DNA of 64,000 nt from Chionis minor (taxonomy: Eukaryota; Chordata; Aves; Charadriiformes; Chionididae), in the NCBI GenBank assembly GCA_013398295.1, contig VZSF01010416.1:704098-768097 (forward strand), in the 5' to 3' direction. The position numbers and the translations under genes are program-made. This document shows positions 12,895-24,200 of the stretch, piece by piece (within the stretch, counting starts at the first letter, position 1; each line of letters begins with the position of its first letter). The notes under the pieces were generated by a model. It searched no databases. It saw only the letters and a program-made list of their open reading frames with translations, and was not told the DNA's origin.

Positions 12895-15800
12895 AGTGCG
12901 GCTAGGTTTGAAACTGGACCAGCGAGACTTCTTATTTTAGTTTTGTTTTAAGAAATCTCAGCCCTGGAGGGAGCTGTCATTTTGGGATGCTGATTAGCTT
13001 TTGCAAGTTGACAGGGAGTAAGACGGCTTTCTCTGTAGCAACCCCAAGTTCTTTCACCTAATCAAGCCAACACTGCAGGCTCTGCGTGGAGGAAGTGTAA
13101 CCCTATCTCACTGCCTGACAGCTCCTTCAGTTCCAGACTTTGTTTCCTCAGTCCCCACAAACTGTAACAAACCATTAAGTTTGATTTTTATTTTTTTCCC
13201 CTCTTGCCCCCCCTCATTCTTTCAGCAACCATTTTGGCTCAGCCTTCCTTTTTCTTTCTTTTCCTTAGGGATAATAACTCCAGAGACTGTGTTGACTTCA
13301 TATATATCCATCATCCGTAGAGCTTTTCAACATATATTTTATCGACTAGTCAAAGGAAATGCAGTATCCTTCAAAAATTCTCCTTTCTACAAAAAAAACC
13401 CCCAAGTTGTACCTTATCTGTCCAGTTTGCTTTGAAAGGTGTTCCAGCTAGAAATGGATCGACAGGCTTCGTAGCAAGCTCTTGCTGCAGCTAAAAAGAG
13501 GGTCTTGCAGCTATAGAGTCTGACTCAAAAGATGTGGATTTCATTTCCAGTTCTGTGTGAGTCTGTAACATGGTGACTGCATGGAATTGACACTGAAATA
13601 TAATTGTCTTTCATTGAGCCTGGGTGGGAAAAGAAATTATGTGTGTTCATAGATCTCCTTGGAGCAAGAGGAGCTTCTGCCCCAGACTCTCAAGACTGCA
13701 TTCAAGGGAGGGTCAGCAGCCAAATCTTGCTGGCGGAGATATTTTCCCTGGGGCCCTGATGCAGACCTAGGGAACAGACACTGACCGAGGGAGCTGCAGA
13801 GGAGGGAGGGAAAGAAGGAGCATGGACAATTATGGGGCAGTCCTTGTAACTTTGATAAAAGCTCTGCAGAGTTCTGGGACAAAGTTCCAGCTGGGAAGAA
13901 ATCTTTCCTTGATTTCTTCTGTTGGACTTCAATATTTCTAAACAAGCAGGTTTGTACCAGACTTCACCTCCTGGTGAGAACAACTGCCAAACCCCCAGAC
14001 ATTGACTAATCTGTCAAAAGGGAAAATTTCCTTATCCAGCCTCCTAACTCTAAAATGAAGGATCTAATTATTCCTTGCCATTTTTGCCCTGACATGAAGA
14101 AGAAGGATTTTCTAAATAGTCACCAAGCGGAGATGGATCAAAGCTGCCAATACCTGTCTGACTCTGCAGTTCCAAAACATCCGGGCTGTTGACATCTGTG
14201 GTTCTGTCGTGGGGCATTTTCTCTTGAAATGGGCCGCACAGTGAAAATTTAAATGCATTGGATCACATTTTAGTTGTGTGTAGGGAGTGCTTTTTTGTTG
14301 TGTGGGGTTTTTTTGTTTTTGGTTTTTTTTTTTCTTCACAGAGCACATATCAAAATCATTCAGCACAGACTGTTTTCTTCCCCACTGTGTGATCTCTTAT
14401 AAGGGTTGTGCAAGGCTGTACTGGGAAATGGAGATAGCTATACTGTGGAAAGTCCTGCAGGAGCTTTCCAGGTAATCGTGCACCACCTCCAGTTTTACCA
14501 GTCTTGGTCTAAGTTCCTGGTGATTCTCAGGCAATGGATTGCAGGAGGACATCAAAGGAAACTGGTTGTTCCTGTAGTGCCTACCAGACATGCCCGTTGC
14601 GGGGGCTGTGAAGCATTACCTTACCTGCTTTGCTGTGGAGCGTTACTGTCCCAGGCAGCGTGACTCACCTCCTCCTGCCCTTGGCCGGTTGTCATCTTCA
14701 GAAGCATCCAAGAGGATGAAACAAGGTGGACATGTTCTTACTGCAACTCCTCCATCCCTTTTGCTTGTTGATTCGTTATTACTGAGTCTTCATTTTGCTG
14801 GTGGTAGCTAATGGTCACAGCTCACGACAGCCTTGTTGTGGAGCATCACCATGAGCACACTGACTCACAGCTCAGATCGTGGGGCTTACGTGGCTTTCAC
14901 TTCCTTGGCGTTTGTCAGTTCATTGCACTCCAAACCTGAACCGTCTTTCCAGAAAAGCAATACCCAGAGTCCTAATACAAACTACAAGTAGATCTCTTCA
15001 TGTCTTAAATTTGTTAAAAATGCTCTTATAAAAAGATTTATTCCCAGGGCTTCTGCATGGACTTGGCAAAGACATTATGTAATAGCTAAATCTTCATTAT
15101 TTATATCTGTTTGCTTTGTGCCTTCGTGACAATGATGAAAGCTGTAAATAAGTATATTGTCCCATCTTAACAAGGATAGCGTATCCATCAATAAGGACAC
15201 TTACTCTGCTGAGATCTTCGCAAGGCTGTACAGGGGAGTAAATTAAAGGGAGAACAACATCCTTCATCTAAAGTGTCCTTGTTCTGTCACTTCATGTTTT
15301 ACCCTTGCTAATATCTTTCAAAGTCTGGCTCTTAGTCAGGAAAGTCACTCGGTAAATGCGACATAATTTATCCAGCCTAAGTCTGCTTGGTCCTAGAATG
15401 ATTTTTCTAGGCAGCCACAGCTGGAAGTGTGACTCGAAACTCCTCCTATGGCTTCTCATCTTGGTTTCCCAGCAGGCACCGAAGTTTCTCAGCGGGGAGC
15501 ACGAGGATGGAAGGGGCGATCAGCGGAGTCATGGCAGCTCAACTGAACAGGGAGGTGAGTCGTCTGGATAAAAGCAGGCAGGATGAGACTCCGCTCTCGG
15601 TAATGTTCACTTCAGCCTAGACTGACTGGTTGGTAACACCGTGCTTGGCCAAGGTGTCTCCTCTCAGCAGCTGTCCCAATTAAGTGCAGCAAAAGCTATG
15701 TGCTAACGTGAAACTGCCCTGTATGTCAAGGCTATCCTTAATCTGCATGCAGATGACAGGGTCGTGGGTCCACAGCGCTCAGGCACGAGCTACTGTTGAT

Positions 15801-16158
15801 CTTTGGGACAGAGTGAGGAGGGGTAAGCCATGGTCAGTGCCGCTTGCCGGGAGAGGTCCATGCTCGCAGCTCCCTGCTAAGGGGAAGTCCAAACAAAGCC
15901 CATCCCACCTGCCTCTGCAGCAGCATCGCATGGCTGAGGCTGAGCAAAGGCATCCTCCGCAGGGCTATTCCCGGCCCCAGGAGCAGACGGGAGGAGTCTC
16001 CAGCGCACAGAGCTGCCAGCTTTCTCCCTGGTGTGGTGGGTGCACAAAGGAGCCTTGCCAAGGTACCGAGGTTCCCACTGAAACCAGCACTTTCCCTGGC
16101 TCCTCTGCATGTTTATGCCGCTGCCTTCAGTACAGGTATCCCTCACTCACCCCAGGGT

Positions 16159-16181
16159 TAAAAAAAAAAAAAAAAAAAAAA
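16159..16181 (+). repeat. Poly(A) run
   Basis: About 22 consecutive A. No AATAAA precedes it closely and no retrocopied gene is recognised upstream, so it is called a simple homopolymer. Confidence 0.85.
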
Positions 16182-17925
16182 ATAATGGAAGGAGACTTGA
16201 AGTGATGGACTTGCTCCAGGTTTATGGGACGGTCCAGGAGTGAAAATCGGAGTGTGGCCTGCAGAGGGAAGAAAAGAGCTGTGGTAGCACCGCTGCGGCT
16301 TCCCGGGGGTCTGCTCCTCTTCCCGCTGTCCATGCCTGCTCCCCACCGAGCCGTTCCTCCGGAGCAGGCTCTGAGCTGAAAAGCTTGCCTTTAAACATTA
16401 AATACATTTAAAGCCCATTCATCTCAAACCAAATTTAAACTGCTGGATTTTATTCAAGAGTCATTCCCCCCGAGAAAGGGCTGAGAAGAAAATAATGGTT
16501 AGCTGAATGCCTCACCCATCCAGCAGGCAGGAAAAAATCCCCCCAGGAGGTAAGGTGGGAAGTGAGGCTTGGCTATCGCCTTGCCTCGTTGCATTGTTAT
16601 CTGTATATAAGCCCATTTCTCAATCCATTTAGAAATTCACTAGTTGTCATTGGAGCTATTCGCTGACAACTGTGAAGTAGCTTCGTAATGAAGAGGAAGT
16701 CCATTTATTCGTTAACATTTGTGAAAATAATTGCCTGTCACTTAACCAAACATCCTTTGCCCCAGAAACACTTGCTCTTCAGCACATTTTTTTTTTTTTT
16801 TGAGCTGCGGACTTTGAAATGCCACTTATAATTTCCAGTCCCTGAAGGGCTCATTCTCAGCTGCTGCAACGTGAGTGAGGGAACACACTCCACAAGAGGA
16901 CACTAAATGTCCTGTCACTTTCCCTGCAAGGAGAGGAGAGCATATTAATGGTGCTGCCAGGCACCAGGTTGGTTGCAGCTCCAAGGTACTGCTTAAATTA
17001 TGGGGTTTTATGGGGCCGCGGCTCCTCTGCTGCCTGCCCTGCACCTCTGCTGGGCATCCCAACGGTGCTGGGAGAGGCTGTGGCTGCAGCGTTTGGTGTC
17101 GATGGGTCCATGTCTGGCCAAGGGGATGAGACAAATGAGGTAGTCCCTGCCCCACCATCTGAGCTCCGGAGGCTGTCTTCTGCCCCCTGTTTGCTCACCC
17201 TGCTCTCAGCCCTCACAAAGGCTGAAGGTAGACTGCATGAAGCCAGGTGTGCACCGGGGAGTGAGTCCTGGAGGGAGCAGGAAAGGATTTTTGGGAGGTA
17301 GAGGAATGGTGTCTTAGGAAGGGAATGAGGAGAGGATGGAGATCTGTATTCCTCGGCTCAGCCGACTACCCCCGTGAGCACAGCCAACACCTCCACCAGT
17401 GCCTGTTCACACCATGGGTGACACCCCACAACAACTTTGTCCCCCGTGCCCACCGGCTCACCCCTCCCCAACGTGCCCAACAGTTCCCCTGCTGCCACCG
17501 CTGCTCCCACCACTGAGGGTAACGTCAGCCCTTAGCTCTGAGGAAGCAAAATTCCTCTGAGGAAGCTTTCCCTATGTCACTGAGAGGCTTTGAGGTGCTC
17601 TGCCTGCTGGAGAAGAGGGGTTTGCCGTAGCAGTTTACCAGAGCATCCAAAGTGCCTTGCCAGCCCCCCTGGAGATGAGTGGGACCAAAGGAGATTCCCC
17701 AGAATCAAGAGAGATCTGCCCGCTTGCACCGGCTAGGCTTATGCTGCTGTAACATCTTTCACTCCAATGGCTGCTCATTTGTTTGTCAGCTGCGTTGAGT
17801 TTTTATTGTTTCCTGGGCACGTGGATTCCCCGATCCGTTCCATTCCCAGGGCTAGGAGCGCCCATCTCCTGGGGGTGGATAGCCGCCAATGTTGACTTAA
17901 GAGCGTGTGGAGCAGGAGATAAGCA

Positions 17926-18240
17926 CTGCCCTGCTGCCGGGGCCCTGCGGAGCCGTGCACCTCGCACCGTGCCCCGCGCGTCTCGCCCGGGGCTCCTGTG
18001 GCGGGGCCGGGAGCCAGGGCGGGCGTCACACAGCGGCGGCATGCGTCATCCCCTCCGCTGTGGGCAGGGACAGCCACCACCTCCCGGGGGGACCACGGGA
18101 GGAGCACACCTCCGCAGCCAGCCCCGAGGAGTGGTGAGCTGAGCAGCTCCTGGCTGAGCGGGACCGAAGGCAGGAGGGACACGAGATTGCCGAGCGGCAC
18201 CGCCGCAGACGCGCTCGAGGTATCGTCCATGTTCGAGGTG
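17926..18240. promoter_or_regulatory. Compact CpG island, possible promoter
   Basis: I count roughly 34 CpG dinucleotides in about 300 bp, against a strongly CpG-poor surrounding, with GC content well above the window average. It contains GGCGGG/CCGCCC-like boxes and a CRE-like 'gcgtcatc' near 18044. It lies 2.8 kb before the SLC5A9 start codon. It could be an alternative upstream SLC5A9 promoter, a promoter of an unannotated transcript, or an unmethylated regulatory element. No exon of a known gene was recognised in it. Confidence 0.6.
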
Positions 18241-20899
18241 CCACCACTGCAGCCCTACCCAACTGTGGGACTGGCCGCTGCGGCTTGGGATGATCCAGTT
18301 GGTGTAGTAACACTTGGCAGGGTCCTGCCACCATTAGCCGGCGTCGTTCTAGTGGGTCCAGTGGACTTGTGATAGCTCACAGCTGCTGGGAATGGCTTAT
18401 TAGTTGTATTGGCTTTTCAGGGGTGCAAGCTTTCAAGTCTTTGCGAGTGTTAATTCCTGCTGGGACAGCACCTTGGGAAGGTGGGGTGGAGGGCTGTGTT
18501 GAGCAAGTACTTTGGGTTGGGTTCCCCATGGGGAGCAGGGTTCCTGGTTTGGGGAGACTGGAGAGACTGGCTCTTTTTTGCTTCTTGGGCAGGAATTTGA
18601 TACTTTTCAAGATTAGGTGACTGTCTTTTTGATTTCAGGTGCTGCGGTGTTAAGGGGGAGAGGTGTGTGGGTGAGTGTAAATCAGCTCTGTGCAGGGAGA
18701 GCTGCCTGTTTACACCAGGAGATGTAGGCTTCCAGATATTTAATTTCTGGTAACGGTACTTCAGCTAGTTGAAACATTTCAGTCTTTAAAAGCCTCTTGT
18801 GGATAATGAGACTACGGGGAGGCGCCACTCCCAGAGAGCCTCAGACTGGGGAGCAAGGGTGGACGGGGGCCTTGCTTTAGCAGTGCAATTAATGAGCGAG
18901 TAGGTAGCCAGCATTTGCAAGAAAACACTGGGAGAGAGGAGGATAAAACAAAATGAGAGAGTGGTTTTGCTGCCTCCTTTGAAACCAAGAGCAAATGAAG
19001 CTTGCCTAAGTTTAAGATGTCCTGCCTGACATGTCATGGGGTGCAGGGACCATGGACGGCAGAGGGTGGGGGAGGTAGGAGATGGTTCTGCTTTGAGGAC
19101 CAGAGGACTGCCTGGAGAAGGCTGGTGCCTTGCAGCGAGCTCTGTAATGGCTCTGCCAACCTAGTAGGAGCCTTGGGCGACCCTTCCAAAGCTGTTCCAA
19201 CAAAGGAGCTGGAACTCCACCAGAGGGGTGGTGTGACCCCACACCTTGTGCCCTGATTCAGAGGGCTGTTGGTGTCAAGGAGAGCTGGGCTGGTGCTGAG
19301 GGGTCCACACCTTGTCTCCAGACCATGCTGATGCCCTCAGCTGAGGTGTCCTGTCCCCCACTGGCAGGTATGAGATAGCTGCAGAGAGTGGTAACGGAAG
19401 GACCTTTGCAGCTGTGTTGGAGCTTGAGTCTTGGGGACTGATACCACAGTCAGGACGACCCTATGAGTGTCTCAAGTGTTCTTCTCTTTCTTTTAGTACC
19501 CAGCTAGAGCCCTTCAGGATTTCCTTTCTGACAGGACCCAGGGTAAGCCCTGCTGAGCCTACCAGGGTTGCAGTCCCAACCCAAACGTCTCCCAAGGACA
19601 CCAGTTGTAGCCTCTGTCTTTGCCTGCTAGCCCAACCCACCGCCCTGTCTTCTACAGCAGCATCCCCTTCATAGGAGTGCCCAGGAAACATCCCCAGCGT
19701 ACTTGTGCTGCGGGTGGGGAAAGTGAGGCAGGGAACTGGCGCTGTCTTGGAGGGGCATTCACTCCACTATGGGAACTCAGTGGGAAGGAGAAAAGTACCT
19801 CTTTCTCAGCCAGTGGAGAGAGAAGGGAGATATCTCCAGAGGGTGAGATCTCCTGGGCCAGCCGTGGTCTAGAGATGTTTGTATTTATAAGCTAAGGGGG
19901 AAATAGATGCCACAAGCCCCCATGGTGTTGAGGGTGGTGTCAGGAGCCAAAATCGGTGGGAGGAGAATGCCTTTTAGCATCATTAGGAACCACGCTGAGA
20001 AGCCAGGTCTGTGCCCATCTGCCTGTCTCGGCTCTTGGGTTATGACCGTCAACTGAAGCACCCACAGGGACTGTCCTGGACTCCTCCTGGCACGTCTGAG
20101 ACAGGGTCTGGTGCAGAGGGAGGTGGAGGCAAAGATCTTGTCTGGGCCCAGCATTAAGAGGTGGAGAAGGGCAAGGCATCCCATGCAGCTCAGAAATGAC
20201 TCTGCTGCACCAGGCAGCTAGTGGGACGGGGCGGAGGACCTGTGGTTTGCAGTTTGCTGCCATGGTAGGGGACAGCCCCCTCCTACCTGCTCACCGCCCA
20301 AGACAGCTGCTGCTCCTGCTGCCACCTCAGCTTTCCTGATTCATGTAGGTGACCTGGCATTGGCTCTGCTTGTCACGAAAGCAGCTTAACTCCTCCGCTG
20401 CTGGCCACGTGCATGCTGGAGAGCCTGCCAAGAAAATTCAGCTGTCTGCTCCCTGCACTGTCCTCTGACGCTGTCTGCAAAGTGAATGTAAAGCGTAACA
20501 CGTGCTCCCTGTCTGCTGGCCGCCCGCCGGGGCTGTGGATCTCTCTACAGCAGGGAGTATCCCTGAGCCGCAGCACAGGACAAGGAAGGAGGCAGCACGT
20601 GGCTGGACCACGGGAGGAAAGGGGCACCGGTGCCCTCACCTGCGGGTGGTCCTGCCCCTGGCTCACCACCCGCACCAGAAAGACAGACCAACTCCCCTCC
20701 ATGGCAGCTCCTCTTAGGAGGAACTTTGCCCTATAGGATGCTGTGAAGAAAGTTATGTGAAAGAGGGATGGGGGACAAGACAATGTGACACTTATCCATT
20801 TGCCATCCCAGTGGCTGTCACCAGTGGGTAAATGGGCAGGAGAGGGGTAAAAGGATGCGGGAGGGTATGGGAGGGATGCTCACACTGCAGAGTTAGGGG
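18241..20899. other. Upstream flank of SLC5A9, no exon recognised
   Basis: No coding exon or repeat family recognised. A non-coding 5' exon of SLC5A9 could lie here, for example if transcription began at the 17.9-18.2 kb CpG island, but the sequence alone does not show one. Confidence 0.45.
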
Positions 20900-21084
20900 G
20901 AGGTCCTCACTGATCAACCATGGAGCCAGAGCTCCTGCTGGGAAAACGTTAGCCACAGTCCTGCCTGTCTCCTGCTCCCCACTCACACCTTCTCCACCCT
21001 GTTAATTATTACAAGAGAAGCGATGAAGGCCAATGTGCACCAAAGTCCAGCGTGAGAGAGAAAATCAGCATTTTGCTCGCAGCC
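20900..21084 (+). promoter_or_regulatory. SLC5A9: Probable SLC5A9 proximal promoter and 5' UTR
   Basis: This is the region directly before the start codon. At 21001-21013 GTTAATTATTACA matches 11 of 13 positions of the HNF1 palindrome GTTAATNATTAAC. HNF1 factors are established activators of kidney and gut transporter genes including SLC5A1 and SLC5A2, so the site fits an SGLT promoter. No TATA box is evident. An out-of-frame ATG at 21023 opens a 10-codon uORF ending at 21055. The transcription start cannot be placed from sequence alone. Confidence 0.5.
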
Positions 21085-21213
21085 ATGACCCAGCCAACCC
21101 CAGCTGCCACGGAGCTGCCTGCGCTGCCGGGGAGCACGACAGTGGCCTTTGGGGTGGCAGACATCGTCGTCGTCGTTATTTACTTCGCCTTTGTCCTCGC
21201 CGTTGGGATATGG
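21085..21213 (+). CDS. SLC5A9: SLC5A9 coding exon 1 (residues 1-43)
   Basis: Starts at an ATG with a purine at -3 (gccATGa). No other in-frame ATG occurs back to the HNF1-like site. After a Pro/Ala/Thr-rich N-terminus of about 24 residues comes the first membrane segment (about 26-42), ending GIW. The donor is TGG|GTGAGT, phase 0. The N-terminus is about 11 residues shorter than the human one I recall. Confidence 0.9.
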
Positions 21214-24200
21214 GTGAGTCCCCGAGGTGACTGGATTTAGGTCTACCAGAGATGGAGAGCCTTTGATCCTCCCGGGGCCCCTCCTGGGAATGAAGGTGTT
21301 TGCCTGCAAAAGGGCATCCTCTGTGCACACCATTAACCCAGGGCCTATCGAGCAGGTTTGGGGGTGACAGCGATCTTCCTGTGAGCCCTCACCCCCACCC
21401 CCACATGGGGACAACCCAGGGGTCATTCCCTGGAGGTTGTTCTGGGGGTGACGTCTACCTCCCGTGCTGCAAAGCAGTCTCACACTGGGGTGTGGGCAGG
21501 CAGGGAGCAAAAGAAAATCCAGGTTTGGGGTGGTGAAGACTGAAATGGGACTTAAAAAAGCTTTGAAAAGATTGTCGTGAATTATTTGTTCATGTTGCTT
21601 TGCGGAGGCCTCTTTCATAGAGACCTATAGTGTTATGGTTGGCTGAAGTGTTTTAGCTTTCCCAGTTGGTGCCCTCAAGGAGAAGCCATTAAATAGGTAC
21701 AAGCAGCTTCTTTCCAAAGGTGGACTATCAGAAACCTGCACAAAGAGAGGCAGAAGCAATGAGTGAAGCCTGGCATACCTAACAGATACACAAAACAACT
21801 TTTGGAGCTGACGCTGAGACATTCAGCAGGCATTCAGGCTTCTCCCGGCTTGGTGGCAGTGCTGCTCACCAGCCTGGGTGCTGCCACGTGCATAGCATTT
21901 TGCAGAAAACCTTTTTATTATGGTGCCCAACTGCAAGTTGCTGGTTGCTGCAAGCAGCGAGCACAGTCAGCCTCAGTCACATCAGAAGGGCTTGCTGGCC
22001 TGTGGATGTCCTATTGTTCCTGAAATCCCTGCAGTTCTTCTGCAGTTCCTAAGTGGGGCCACGGAATGTGGCCATACAGCTGTGGGGCTGCTGGAAACCC
22101 TGAATCCACAGCAGTGGGAAGAAGCAAGGCAGTGGGAGCTGCAGCAGGGCACTGCTAGCCATCCTGGAGTGCACCTGCATGTCGTGCCCAGATGCAGTCC
22201 TTGATGGCAACCAATGGGATACAGGGTTGTGCTCTGATTCTCACCCTGGTGCCACATTCTCCCTTATTTGACTCTGAAGGCATTTGCTAGGGGTGCTGGA
22301 CAGTGGGGAGCAAAATGCCTCCTCTTAGTGCATACCATCATCAGAGGTGGGCAGCCCTTCTTGGAGCTGCAAACACTGACGTTCACACGGCTGAGAGCAG
22401 GAAACCCCCTAGATTTCTCAAAATTAGGTGCCTTTCACAGGGGCCCTGCTTCAGCCTGCGTCAGAGCCACGCACTGCCTGTCTGTGCCGCTCTGAGTAGG
22501 GTGAGACAGTTGGCTGCGGTGACACCCAAGGGAGTAGGACCAGGGTGGTGCAAGAGGTTGCTGACAGGATATTTCAAGGCTAATGGGATGGGCATTGGGT
22601 CTGACTTGCGGATGGGTAAAAGGAGGAAAACACTTTTCTTTTTCCTGTGCTTCTAGTCATCGATACGAGCAAGCCGGGGGACCATTGGAGGCTATTTCCT
22701 AGCTGGACGATCCATGACGTGGTGGCCTGTGAGTGAAACGCATCCCTCTGTTTCTCATGGTCTGAAAGCCATTCCAGATGTAAGGAGGGCAGGTCTAGCG
22801 AGGGGACCCACTCCATACATGTTTTGACTGTAGCACTGAGATGAAGAGGATCCACCAGGAATCATCCTATGCAGCTTTGCTAATGGGCTACATCATGGAG
22901 CTGTGGGGCCAAAAGGGTAGTTCAGCATCTTCACATTTTTTCAACTCTCAATTTCTCTGCTAAATTCAGCAATAAAAATGTTCACATTGATGGAAGGGAG
23001 GGAGCACTGACTGCCTAGCTGAGTTTGAAACTCTTTGGCCCCAACTTACCAAAGATACCATTGTCCCCAAGCCAAGAGAGCCTTAGGTAATCTAGGAATG
23101 TGCTGTCCAGTTAAAAAGCATTTAGAGACTGAAGAAAAACTAATCCCAAAGCCCAGGACTTTCTGAGCTTTTGCTATTTGAAGTAAAGTTGAGATTATTG
23201 ACTAACGATGTAAAGGATATAAACTTCAAACCACTGAAGTATAAATCTTCACTATGAAGAAAAAAAATAGTCTATTGAAGGCGCCTTTTCTTGGGAGTGA
23301 AAGGTACATATAACGATAATTTAAAGTTTGAAAGGAATAAAAACGCCACAGGAATAAAGATCCTTCTCAGCCAATGCCAGACTCTAGCACCATATATCTC
23401 TCCAGTGAGTCATGGGTAACGGAATGCACTTCTCAACCAAAACACTGTATTTTTTTCTGCTTTTGCTTTGGATGTACATTGCCCATAAATTCACTAGGCT
23501 AGGTTTTCAACCTCTTCCATCAGAGACACATATACCTCTCTAAAATCTGTTACTTCTTAAATGTTCTTTATACTTCTGTCTCAGCCAAGTGACATTTAAT
23601 GGAAAAGCTTAGCTTGACAGTTTTCTCTAATTAGCAGACAAAAAATTAAGAGGTATTAAAATGGAACATTCCCCCCCACCCCCCAACATAATTTTTTTTT
23701 TTTTTAAAAAAAAAAAGGTAAACAAAACCAAAAAACCCAAAACATTCTCATTGCTTTTGACTCTGACCACAGGTGGCCGCAGAGTCTGTTGTGTACAGGT
23801 TGGCTCTTGGGTCTCCTGACTTCCCATTGTAGGCTCAAAGCGACTTCTAATGCTGTTCACTTTTCAGTTTTGTTTGTCAGAGAGCTGATTCCACCTCTGC
23901 AGCAGTCCTGCAGGCTCAGCTCCTCGTGGCCTTCACCCTGAGTACATGACTGGCTTACGTGTTTGTTTGTGTTGATTTTTTGTTTTCTGTTTTTTGTTGG
24001 GTTTTTTTTTTTTACAGGGGTGACAGATTTCTGCTGTATGTTAGACAGCCCCAACTAAACTTTGCTCCTGTGCAATATATCTCCTGTATTTCTGTGTCTG
24101 ATATAGATAGTAGGAAAACTGTTTACATTTCTTGAGAGCACCGGTACCCACCTCAGATGCAAATCCATGTTGCAGCAGCCAGCTCTCTAATCGAGAGTTT

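Larger units (their letters stand above)
10062..17925. other. Intergenic DNA with scattered simple repeats
   Basis: No gene could be supported. Visible low-complexity items are a T-rich run near 11222-11236, an A-run near 12417-12432, a TATT microsatellite near 12872-12894 and a run of about 22 A at 16159-16181. The region is fairly GC-rich around 15.8-17.5 kb but without a clear CpG concentration until 17.93 kb. Confidence 0.55.

Noticed and set aside
17775..18230. 151-codon minus-strand frame over the CpG island, considered as a first exon of a TRABD2B-like neighbour
   Set aside because: The translation does not resemble the TRABD2B N-terminus as I recall it, nor another known protein; GC-rich DNA has few stop codons.
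21052..21084. GTG at 21052 as an upstream start for SLC5A9
   Set aside because: GTG starts are exceptional in vertebrate nuclear genes, and the ATG at 21085 has a good context and a plausible N-terminus.
20983..21618. 211-codon minus-strand reading frame
   Set aside because: It is antisense to SLC5A9 exon 1 and intron 1; its Asp run is the complement of the exon's GTCGTCGTC. No domain or splice context.
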